Positions 57,450 through 64,000 of a stretch of DNA of 64,000 nt are shown piece after piece. Below the pieces are notes generated by a model, which was not told the origin of the DNA, did not search any database, and saw only the letters and a program-made list of their open reading frames with translations. Made by a program: the position numbers and the translations under genes. The stretch spans positions 56,812-120,811 of the forward strand of contig NZ_JAFHKK010000004.1 in assembly GCF_016937535.1 (NCBI RefSeq), given 5' to 3'. This stretch comes from Sulfurospirillum tamanense (lineage in GTDB: Bacteria; Campylobacterota; Campylobacteria; Campylobacterales; Campylobacteraceae). Each line of letters begins with the position of its first letter. Position 1 is the first letter of the stretch.

Positions 57450-58079
57450 CTATTGTTTGATCGCTTTTTCCAGTGGCAAAGGATGTTCTGTTGGGTTTAT
57501 TTTCTCAACACGTATGCCCATGCCTTCAAGGTTGCGCACCATACCTTCTCCAACAGAAGCACACACCACATGGGTTGCTTCTTTGAGCAGTTCAGGAATC
57601 ACTCGCCCAGCACCAAATCCCATAGAATCTTCATCGCTTTGCACCACAATGCCTTTGGCTTCAATCTTTGTAACCAATGGGTTGGGTAAAAATACAGTAC
57701 GCGCAATAACATCAGACTCCACAAACAACAAGGCAAAATAACGCGCCACGTTAAAGTGCAGTGAAAGGGTTTGCTTATCATCGGTTGGCACAGCATAGAC
57801 CAAATGGGTGGCGCGCTCGTTTACATGTAAAGCTTTTTTAAACAGCAACATTTGCACACATTTTTTGCGCCCACCTTTTAACAACTTGGCAAACGTGGGG
57901 CGCGAAACTCCGAGATGTTTTGCGCACTCTTCGTGGTAAAGACCTTTATAATCGGCCAAGTAAAGGGCTTCTAGTTCTTCGTGCAAAAGGGAGATTTTTT
58001 CATGTCCTTGCGCTTCAAGTGCGCCAAAACGCCCAGCACAGGGCTTACATGTAAGGCGATGTTTAGGGGCTTTTGGCAT
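57450..58079 (-). CDS. DUF134-type HTH regulator with NifX/NifB-like C-terminal domain
   Basis: A 209-residue protein. The N-terminal part (about 35-95: LHEELEALYLADYKGLYHEECAKHLGVSRPTFAKLLKGGRKK) is the UPF0251/DUF134 helix-turn-helix; the C-terminal part (about 110-205) is a dinitrogenase iron-molybdenum-cofactor-type fold (AVPTDDKQTLSLHFNVARYFAL). Such proteins often sit near metal- or molybdenum-linked genes, and this one lies next to a molybdoenzyme operon. Two TTACATGTAA copies read LTCK (58045) and LHVN (57821). Cys pair LTCKPC at the start is unusual. Confidence 0.8.
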   Translation of the reverse strand: MPKAPKHRLTCKPCAGRFGALEAQGHEKISLLHEELEALYLADYKGLYHEECAKHLGVSRPTFAKLLKGGRKKCVQMLLFKKALHVNERATHLVYAVPTDDKQTLSLHFNVARYFALLFVESDVIARTVFLPNPLVTKIEAKGIVVQSDEDSMGFGAGRVIPELLKEATHVVCASVGEGMVRNLEGMGIRVEKINPTEHPLPLEKAIKQ

Positions 58080-58169
58080 TCGTTTTCCTTAGATAATGCA
58101 TTAAAGTGAAAATATACCATACTCTTGAAAAAGAAATTAACAATTTTAATCTGACGATAAAAATTACTA

Positions 58170-58198
58170 TTGACTTATTTTTCTCGTCTTGCTATACT
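58170..58198 (+). promoter_or_regulatory. Sigma-70-type promoter of the peroxiredoxin gene
   Basis: TTGACT (58170-58175) and TATACT (58193-58198) with a 17-base spacer. It is the clearest two-box promoter in the window. The predicted start is about 20 bases before the first ATG. Confidence 0.8.
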
Positions 58199-58227
58199 TC
58201 CACCATCTTTTGTGTAGGAGGTATCCC

Positions 58228-58929
58228 ATGGGATGCGATACAGGTGTCAAACAACGACCAGAACAAAACGCAGCACAAGCTGCGAAGCCCCAACAAACAC
58301 CCAAGGAGAAGAAAATGAGTTCAAGTATGGTACTAAAGAAAATGCCAGAGTTTACAATGGATGCATACGATGCAAAAAGCGGTCACTACACCAGTGTTAA
58401 GAGTGAAGATTACGCCGGAAAATGGACAGTTGTTTGCTTTTACCCTGCGGATTTTACCTTTGTGTGTCCCACAGAAATCGCAGCTATGAACGCCAAATAT
58501 GACGAGTTTCAAGAGCTTGGCGTGGAAATTTTAGCCGTCTCCACAGACACCAAGTTTTCCCACAAACGTTTTGTAGAAACTGAGCCTATTTTAAAAGGCT
58601 TGAAACTTACCATTGGTGCAGATACCACCCGCGTAGTCAGTGAAGCCTTTGGCGTGCTTATCGAAGAAGAAGGCCTAGCACTTCGCGGTCGTTTCTTGTT
58701 TAATCCCGATGGCGTGTGCGTCGCCCAAGAAGTCCAAGCCCCTATGGTAGGCCGCAACGTCAACGAATTCTTGCGCCAAGTCCGTGCATGGCAACACGCC
58801 ACTAAAACAGGCGAAGTGTGCCCTGCTGGCTGGGTTCCAGGCAAAAAAACCTTACCCGTAAACACCGACGTAGAAAAAATGACAGGCCGCGTGGGCGATT
58901 ACATCACCATCGAAGAGATTATGTCCTAA
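58228..58929 (+). CDS. 2-Cys peroxiredoxin (AhpC/Prx1 type)
   Basis: A peroxiredoxin of 233 residues from the ATG at 58228 or 204 from 58315. It has the peroxidatic Cys in FYPADFTFVCPTE and the resolving Cys in GEVCPAGW. The two ATG codons have a strong AGGAGG and an AAGGAGAAG site respectively. The extension (residues 1-29) starts MGCDTGVKQ and is Gln/Pro/Lys-rich and disordered. It removes hydrogen peroxide and organic peroxides. A terminator follows. Confidence 0.9.
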   Translation: MGCDTGVKQRPEQNAAQAAKPQQTPKEKKMSSSMVLKKMPEFTMDAYDAKSGHYTSVKSEDYAGKWTVVCFYPADFTFVCPTEIAAMNAKYDEFQELGVEILAVSTDTKFSHKRFVETEPILKGLKLTIGADTTRVVSEAFGVLIEEEGLALRGRFLFNPDGVCVAQEVQAPMVGRNVNEFLRQVRAWQHATKTGEVCPAGWVPGKKTLPVNTDVEKMTGRVGDYITIEEIMS

Positions 58930-58936
58930 TACCCCC

Positions 58937-58967
58937 AAGGAAAGGGTGTGTGGCCCTTTCCTTTTTT
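58937..58967 (+). terminator. Terminator of the peroxiredoxin gene
   Basis: A 10-bp stem AAGGAAAGGG / CCCTTTCCTT with loop TGTGTGG, followed by a T-run, 7 bases after the stop. Confidence 0.9.
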
Positions 58968-58984
58968 GAGCTATACTTTCACCC

Positions 58985-60241
58985 ATGAAAACATCCCTTT
59001 GCGGCTGGCTTTTGCTAGCAAGCTTACTCCTTAGCCTCACGGGCAATAGTGCTCTTTATACCCTTGCAGGTACGTTGGCGTGGAGTGCGGGACTGGTGTT
59101 ATTTTTCACCATTCCTCCCCCAAAACGTCGCCTTAGCCTCACTCTTTTTACCCTTGGGACCGCATGTTTCGCTTTTGCCTACACCATGGGCTTTAGGGTT
59201 GAACTGTGGCGGGTGTTGAGTGTCAATCAACTCATGCTAAGCTTACTCATCAGCATCAGCTACTTAAGGCTCGTAGCCCTCCCTACCCCAAGCGAACACC
59301 CTCTTCCTAAAGGCCCCAAGAGCTTTGTTTCGACCTTTTTTGGCGTGCATCTTTTTGGTGCTGTTATTAACCTCTCCTCCGTGCTGTTAGCAGGCGACAG
59401 ACTTTCCCAAAAAACTCCGCTTACCAAAATGCAAATCGCCACGCTTTCGCGCGCTTTTTCCGCAGATGCCTTGTGGTCACCGTTTTTCATCGCCTTTGCC
59501 GCGGCTAGCATTTACGCACCCCAAGCCTCGCTTTTGCACCTGTGGCAAAGCGGCATGATGCTCGTTGGCGTAGGGTTTATGCTCACCTATTGGGAGTTTG
59601 GAGGAAAGCCCATGGAAGACTTTGTGGGCTATCCCATCGGCCCTGAAGCCTTGGTTTTGCCTGCGCTCTTGGCGGCACTTGTGGGGGCGACCCATTGGTT
59701 GTTTCCTGAGGCGCGGGTGATTTTACTGGTCTCTTTTTACGCGCTTGGCCTGACGCTATGGTTTCTTTTTTGGCGCCAAGGCATTGTCCAAGGGCTCAAA
59801 CACTTTGCCACCCACACCACCACCCAACTCCCTCTTCTAAAAACAGAACTGGCACTTTTTTTGGTAGCGGGGTATTTTGGCTTAAGCATCAGTGCGCTTT
59901 TAGAGGGTTTTGCCCTTGCTTTTCCTGTGAGTGCGTTTACCCCTAGCGTGGCGGCAGTGATGCTCCTTGGGATGGTCCTTGTCTCACTCGTGGGCGTTCA
60001 TCCCATCATTTCCATCGCTATTTTAGGCGGGTGGCTTGGGAGCATGGAAGTTGACCACACCTTGCTTGCCATGACCTTTTTGATGTCGTGGTCACTCAGC
60101 ATTGGCACGAGTCCTGTGTCAGGGCTCAACCTCGCCCTCTCAGGGCGCTATGACATTCCTTCTAAAAAACTGTTTTTATGGAATGCACGCTACGCCCTTA
60201 AACTCTATGTGGCGTGCGTTGCCACGTTGCTACTTTATTAA
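58985..60241 (+). CDS. Multi-span membrane protein, possible transporter
   Basis: A 418-residue protein with about 10 to 12 hydrophobic helices and few charged residues. I recognise no family for certain. Repeated glycine- and serine-rich helix ends (SWSLSIGTSPVSGLNLALSGRY near the C-terminus) recall secondary transporters of the ion-transporter superfamily. It has no signal peptide beyond its first helix. The start is 18 bases after the preceding terminator. Confidence 0.65.
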   Translation: MKTSLCGWLLLASLLLSLTGNSALYTLAGTLAWSAGLVLFFTIPPPKRRLSLTLFTLGTACFAFAYTMGFRVELWRVLSVNQLMLSLLISISYLRLVALPTPSEHPLPKGPKSFVSTFFGVHLFGAVINLSSVLLAGDRLSQKTPLTKMQIATLSRAFSADALWSPFFIAFAAASIYAPQASLLHLWQSGMMLVGVGFMLTYWEFGGKPMEDFVGYPIGPEALVLPALLAALVGATHWLFPEARVILLVSFYALGLTLWFLFWRQGIVQGLKHFATHTTTQLPLLKTELALFLVAGYFGLSISALLEGFALAFPVSAFTPSVAAVMLLGMVLVSLVGVHPIISIAILGGWLGSMEVDHTLLAMTFLMSWSLSIGTSPVSGLNLALSGRYDIPSKKLFLWNARYALKLYVACVATLLLY

Positions 60242-60303
60242 GTGCACAATTCGCCGATGCTACCCTTACATGTAACGATTTTAAAAGGCAGCCCCAACAG
60301 ACC

Positions 60304-62118
60304 ATGGTAACACTTTCAACCCAAGATCTTTTACACCTTGCCGCCAGTAGTCCTAAAGAGGCCAAAGCGCTAGTGAAAGCCTTAGTAAGCGCACCGAGTG
60401 CGGAATTAGCAGTGGGTAAATCCACCCCCAACACCATCCAAACCTTGCTTCAGTCTTTGGCCACCAACGCCATCGCACCCGCGCAGGTCAAACACACCCT
60501 TGAAAATGCTTCGTGGTTTAAAAATGCACCCTCCTTGCCAAACCAGCTTCAAACCCTTGTCACGCTCACCCAAAATGACCCCGCGCTCAAACCTTTCTCG
60601 CAAGCCTTACAAGGGTTTTTAAAAGAGATTGTCACCACCAACGGCGCGGAGCTAAAACAACAACTCGTGCGTTCAGGCACAGGATTTGAAGCGGCCTTGC
60701 GCACCCAAAGTTTGCCCGTGGATGTGGCGTTACACCAACCCTTGCGCCAGCTCCAAGAGACCCTAGGGCAACTCCCTTTACCCAAAACCACCCAAGCAAC
60801 CCTAAGCCGTCTTTTTCAAGAAGTGCTCACACCAAGCACCCAAAAAACCCCGAAAGAAGCCCTAAAAATTGCCACAACAGCGCTTGCAACACAACTCCAA
60901 GTTCTCTCCAAGCGCCCCTTGTTTCCTTTGGCAGAAAAAGTGGCAACTCTTGAAAAAACACTCACAAAATTTCAAAGCACCGCTGCCAAAGAGGCACTCC
61001 AGCACCCTCTACTCTCTCGCCAAGCGCCACAACTTCCGTTAACACAAGAGACCAAAAGTGTACTTATTGCTTTACTTAAAGAACTCAAAGAAAACCCACT
61101 TCCACTGCCAAAATCTAGCCAAAATACACCCCAAATCCAACACCTTGCCACCCACACAAAAACTCAGACCATCGCACTTTTGGAATCAATTTTAAAGCAT
61201 TCAAGCACAATCAAACACGACCTTGCACCTGTTCTTCAGGCCAAAGCCATACCACCGCCTCCAAGCACCCAAGGCACAATAAAACACAAACTGACACCTT
61301 TACATGTAAACGCAAAAATCCCTTCTTTAACACAAGAAGTACCCCCAGACAAGCCAAGTGCCACCCTTTTACATGTAACGCCAAAAGCCCCTTTACTCAT
61401 CGGTGAACTAGCATGGTCAACCCAAGCACCCCAATATTTCTCACCCCTTTTGGCAGCCATTCCTAATGACACAGAGGCTCAACTAAAGCGCGCTGTGTCG
61501 GCGTTAAAAACTCTTATCAAACTTTTAGACGCAACCACCCTTGAGCTTCCCAAAGCGCTCACCCTCACCAAAGAACACGTCCTAGCCCTCAAGCAACAAC
61601 TTACACAAGCGGGTTCGGGGGAGCTCCCCAAGGCGATTATGAGTGATGTGAAAAAAACCCTTTTAGAGCTCCAGAATGCTTCAAGTACATCCCATAAAGA
61701 AGCCAACCAATTAGCCACAAAATCTTTGGCCCAAATTGAAATGCACCAGCTTTACGGGCATGTCAGCCAAAGCGCTCACACCTATCTGCCCTACTTGTGG
61801 AGCGGCTTAAAGCACGGAAGTCTTATGGTGCAAAAACGAGAAGAAGCTACCTACTGCCAAATTAACTTAGAATTTGAACACTACCGCAACGTGCACATCA
61901 TGCTCGTGTTGTTTGACACTCAGCATATTAATGTAAGCATCGCCCTTGAAAGCCCCGAACTTAAAACGCGCATCAGTGAGCACATCCAAGAACTCAGGCT
62001 CATGCTTTACGCGGTGAGCATTACCCCCTCAAACATCACACTTTTACCCTACGAAAAACGCGAATCCCTTGAAAAAAACACACTGGAGGGCGACTTTGGC
62101 ATCAACCTTACCGCCTAA
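60304..62118 (+). CDS. FliK-like flagellar hook-length control protein
   Basis: A 604-residue protein. The long N-terminal part (about 1-510) is low in complexity, rich in Leu, Thr, Gln, Pro and Lys, as FliK proteins have. The C-terminal part (about 515-604: MVQKREEATYCQINLEFEHYRNVHIMLVLFDTQHINVSI) resembles the Flg_hook domain. The open frame extends to 60214, but the ATG at 60304 is more likely; no strong site precedes it. A flhB-C-like gene follows, as in C. jejuni. Two TTACATGTAA copies (61300, 61369) read LHVN and LHVT. Confidence 0.75.
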   Translation: MVTLSTQDLLHLAASSPKEAKALVKALVSAPSAELAVGKSTPNTIQTLLQSLATNAIAPAQVKHTLENASWFKNAPSLPNQLQTLVTLTQNDPALKPFSQALQGFLKEIVTTNGAELKQQLVRSGTGFEAALRTQSLPVDVALHQPLRQLQETLGQLPLPKTTQATLSRLFQEVLTPSTQKTPKEALKIATTALATQLQVLSKRPLFPLAEKVATLEKTLTKFQSTAAKEALQHPLLSRQAPQLPLTQETKSVLIALLKELKENPLPLPKSSQNTPQIQHLATHTKTQTIALLESILKHSSTIKHDLAPVLQAKAIPPPPSTQGTIKHKLTPLHVNAKIPSLTQEVPPDKPSATLLHVTPKAPLLIGELAWSTQAPQYFSPLLAAIPNDTEAQLKRAVSALKTLIKLLDATTLELPKALTLTKEHVLALKQQLTQAGSGELPKAIMSDVKKTLLELQNASSTSHKEANQLATKSLAQIEMHQLYGHVSQSAHTYLPYLWSGLKHGSLMVQKREEATYCQINLEFEHYRNVHIMLVLFDTQHINVSIALESPELKTRISEHIQELRLMLYAVSITPSNITLLPYEKRESLEKNTLEGDFGINLTA

Positions 62119-62380
62119 ACAAAGCCGAAAAAAAGCCGTTTCACTTAAATATAATCTCGAAAAAAAGGGAGCGCCAAAGGTTACCGCCAAAGGCCAAGGC
62201 GAAGTGGCCAACACCATCATCCGCCTTGCCAAAGACCACAACATACCCATCCGCGAAGATGCTGACCTTGTAGAACTGCTTTCCAAGGTAGAACTTGACA
62301 GAGAAATTCCCCCAGCACTCTACAAAGCGGTCGCAGAAGTATTTAGTTTTCTTTATAAAATGACTAATAAAAAAACATAA
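62096..62380 (+). CDS. FlhB C-terminal-domain homologue (FlhX/FhlB type)
   Basis: A 94-residue protein resembling the cytoplasmic tail of the export gate protein FlhB (KKAVSLKYNLEKKGAPKVTAKGQGEVANTIIRLAKDHNIPIREDADLVELLSKVELDREIPP; region given by residues about 10-75). It lacks the membrane part. The NPTH cleavage motif is not present; GAPK stands in its place. In H. pylori and C. jejuni small homologues can substitute for part of the FlhB tail. TTG at 62096 (after GGAGGG) is chosen; the frame is open to 62069. Confidence 0.78.
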   Translation: MASTLPPKQSRKKAVSLKYNLEKKGAPKVTAKGQGEVANTIIRLAKDHNIPIREDADLVELLSKVELDREIPPALYKAVAEVFSFLYKMTNKKT

Positions 62381-62507
62381 ATATTTAACTTATATTTAAG
62401 TAAGGTATGATAATATTTACCTTGAAAACCAAAGTGAACCATTTTGTTGCAAGCTATGTCGCCAGAACAAATGGGCACAAGTGGGAAATCACACACAGGA
62501 GAAAGAA

Positions 62508-62846
62508 ATGAGAAAATTAACCGCACTTGCGTTCGCAATTATGGTAGGATTAGGCTTGAGCGTGAGTACCGCTTCTGCAGATTCAGCGCGTGGCCAAAAA
62601 CTTTACCTTAAGTTTATGAAAACCCCAACTGGTCTCAACGGTGCCCAATTTGCAGCACAACACACCATTGCAGAATGGAGAGAGTTATGCGCCAATGAAG
62701 GTGCTGGATTCATCACAGAGTACTCCGCAAAACATCCTGATGCAGCCGACTTTTTAGGTGGCGCTCAATTTAAAAGGTTCCAATCTGACATCTGTGACTT
62801 TGTTATCCATTACGCAAAAGACAGCGGCAACGTACCAGCTTGCTAA
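62508..62846 (+). CDS. Secreted small protein, cytochrome c-like fold without haem motif
   Basis: A 112-residue protein with a signal peptide (about 1-22, cut after SASA). The mature part begins DSARGQKLYLKFMK, like class I cytochromes c, but has no CxxCH; three Cys remain (ELCANEG, DICDF, and the last residue). The start at 62508 follows AGGAGAAAG; the frame is open to 62481. Function not known. Confidence 0.7.
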   Translation: MRKLTALAFAIMVGLGLSVSTASADSARGQKLYLKFMKTPTGLNGAQFAAQHTIAEWRELCANEGAGFITEYSAKHPDAADFLGGAQFKRFQSDICDFVIHYAKDSGNVPAC

Positions 62847-62856
62847 GTTAGCACCT

Positions 62857-62888
62857 GCAAGGAGTTTTTCACTGCTCCTTGCTTTTTT
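62857..62888 (+). terminator. Hairpin with T-run after the secreted protein gene
   Basis: An 8-bp stem GCAAGGAG / CTCCTTGC with a 10-base loop, followed by six T. It also contains the ribosome site and putative CTG start of the next gene, so it may be an attenuator rather than a plain terminator. Confidence 0.7.
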
Positions 62889-64000
62889 CCTTCTTCCTCT
62901 TTACCTTTTTGCCCTTCCCACAGAAAAAACCATCAAAACACTAGGCCTTGAGCCTGAAGAAATCCAGTGGCTTGCCGCTAAACCCATCATTCGTTTAGGC
63001 TTTGATCATGCGCGACCCCCTTATGATTTCATCAACGCACAAGGCGAGCATCAAGGGGTTTTCTCCTCTTATTACCGCTATTTTGAACAACAACTAGGGA
63101 TTAGCTTCACCCCTACGCATTTCTCCTCCTGGGAGACCCTTTTTGAGGCAACCAAAGAAGGAAAAATTGACCTTATTTCAGGCGTCATCAAAACCGAAGA
63201 ACGGGCCGACTACTTACTCTTTTCAGACCCACTTTTTGACATTTCACTTTCCGTTGCCACACAGCGCGACAGGGTTCTTTTTGAGCCCCTTCTTGAACTG
63301 CACGGCAAGCGGGTTGGCATGGTAAAAGGCTATGCCACCATCGGCTTGATACAAAAGCACTACCCTTCGCTTCACATTACTGAGTTTTTGGACTTAAAAG
63401 AGGGGCTTGAACAACTTAAAGCTGGAGAACTTGATGCGGTTATTGGAGAAACTCTCTCTTTAGGTTACTATCTTGAAAACTACCCGTTTCGCACACTCTA
63501 TATTGCCCATGCCTTGCCCATTCGTTTTCCTGCCTACATTGGCGTGCATCGCGACCATCCTCTTTTGCTCTCTGTTTTACAAAAAACACTACATCATCTT
63601 TCCACCGAAGAAAAACAAACCCTTTGGTTGCCTTGGATTAAGCCAAAAGGAAGTACTTTTAACATCACAGGATTCTTGCTCGTTTTGCTTTTTTTGAGTT
63701 TGGCAGGATTGGGCTGGTCGCTAGTAGCCTTGCACCGTTGGCGGCAAAAAATTCACGCCATTATTCAACGCGCAGCATTGTCTCAAAAACACCTTAACAT
63801 TGCCTCAAAAGCCCTTGGTGCAGGGACATGGACATGGTCAGTTGCCAACAATACCAATACCATCAACCATACTTATGCTCGCATTTTAGGCTATACAAAA
63901 AATGAGCTCAAGCAAACCTTTGAAGGCTTTACCGGCTTGGTTTCCCCTGAAGATTTACCACTCATGTACACTGCTTTAAAACGGCATTTAGAAGGAACAG
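62872..64000 (+). CDS. Solute-binding-domain (SBP3) plus PAS sensor protein, 3' end outside window
   Basis: An open frame to the window end, at least 376 residues. It starts with a signal sequence (LLLAFFLLPLYLFA), then a type 3 periplasmic solute-binding domain (IRLGFDHARPPYDFINAQGEHQG; LFEATKEGKIDLISGVIKTEERADYLLFSDP; VGMVKGYATI; KAGELDAVIGETLSLGYYL), a membrane helix (FLLVLLFLSLAGLGWSLVAL) and a PAS domain (IASKALGAGTWTWSVANN; LVSPEDLPLMYTALKRHLEGT). The output domain (kinase, GGDEF or EAL) is not in the window. No ATG, GTG or TTG fits; a CTG at 62872 has AAGGAG 7 bases upstream. A TTG at 62800 would be in frame but lacks a ribosome site. Confidence 0.8.
   Translation, partial: MLLAFFLLPLYLFALPTEKTIKTLGLEPEEIQWLAAKPIIRLGFDHARPPYDFINAQGEHQGVFSSYYRYFEQQLGISFTPTHFSSWETLFEATKEGKIDLISGVIKTEERADYLLFSDPLFDISLSVATQRDRVLFEPLLELHGKRVGMVKGYATIGLIQKHYPSLHITEFLDLKEGLEQLKAGELDAVIGETLSLGYYLENYPFRTLYIAHALPIRFPAYIGVHRDHPLLLSVLQKTLHHLSTEEKQTLWLPWIKPKGSTFNITGFLLVLLFLSLAGLGWSLVALHRWRQKIHAIIQRAALSQKHLNIASKALGAGTWTWSVANNTNTINHTYARILGYTKNELKQTFEGFTGLVSPEDLPLMYTALKRHLEGT

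Overview
The window reads as an ordinary chromosomal stretch of a free-living, sulfur-respiring member of the Campylobacterota (Epsilonproteobacteria), most like Sulfurospirillum or Wolinella; the genus cannot be fixed from sequence alone. The signs are the class-typical gene orders (Rrf2 regulator-flhA; folP-holB-hobA-lysC-nudix; ilvC-deacetylase-dprA-ruvX), the replication factor HobA, futalosine-type menaquinone synthesis (mqnC), flagellar genes scattered as single units, a polysulfide-reductase operon and a tetrathionate/thiosulfate cytochrome. I see no rRNA, tRNA, CRISPR array, insertion sequence or prophage.

Layout. 0-4 kb: Rrf2 regulator (cut by the window edge), flhA, a DHH phosphoesterase and small ORFs. 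4-8.4 kb: cmoA, a diguanylate cyclase and a three-gene signalling operon (Cache sensor, OmpR-type regulator, histidine kinase). 8.5-10.1 kb: a divergent TsdA-type dihaem cytochrome with a lipoprotein. 10-18 kb: ribF-tlyA-ligA-folP-holB-hobA-lysC-rppH on the minus strand. 18-21.4 kb: hemW-like, tatB, tatC, queA. 21.4-25.5 kb: a tiny rod-like protein, an ArsC-like protein, ruvX, dprA, a deacetylase and ilvC. 25.6-34.3 kb: phasin-like protein, ubiB, pdxH, EAL and HDOD proteins, rnr, holA, then rpsF-ssb-rpsR. 34.4-38.8 kb: lon, bamD, fliW, proC. 38.9-45 kb: a 1376-residue MshQ-like adhesin with three pilin-like proteins. 45-50.4 kb: hpf, recG, an M16 homologue, mqnC, a YheO-type regulator. 50.4-58 kb: a cruciform repeat, a beta-hydroxyacid dehydrogenase, psrABC with a triple-rhodanese lipoprotein, and a DUF134-type regulator. 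58-64 kb: peroxiredoxin, membrane protein, FliK-like and FlhB-C-like proteins, a secreted protein and an incomplete solute-binding/PAS sensor.

How the genes work together. Sulfur respiration recurs: TsdA-like cytochrome (thiosulfate/tetrathionate) with its own signalling operon, and PsrABC with a periplasmic sulfur-carrier candidate. The Tat genes could export PsrA, and mqnC makes part of the menaquinone that would feed PsrC. Second-messenger and stress genes (GGDEF, EAL, HDOD, Lon, HPF, peroxiredoxin) fill the spaces.

The most striking signal is not a gene. The 10-bp palindrome TTACATGTAA occurs at least 27 times (my count by eye), inside genes and between them, in different reading frames. 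Chance would give roughly 0.1 copies in 64 kb by my own estimate. It leaves repeated peptide traces (LHVK, TCK), and in one place an inverted pair forms the likely terminator of a gene. This resembles HIP1 of cyanobacteria or the DNA-uptake sequences of Neisseria and Pasteurellaceae, and I know of no such element in Campylobacterota.
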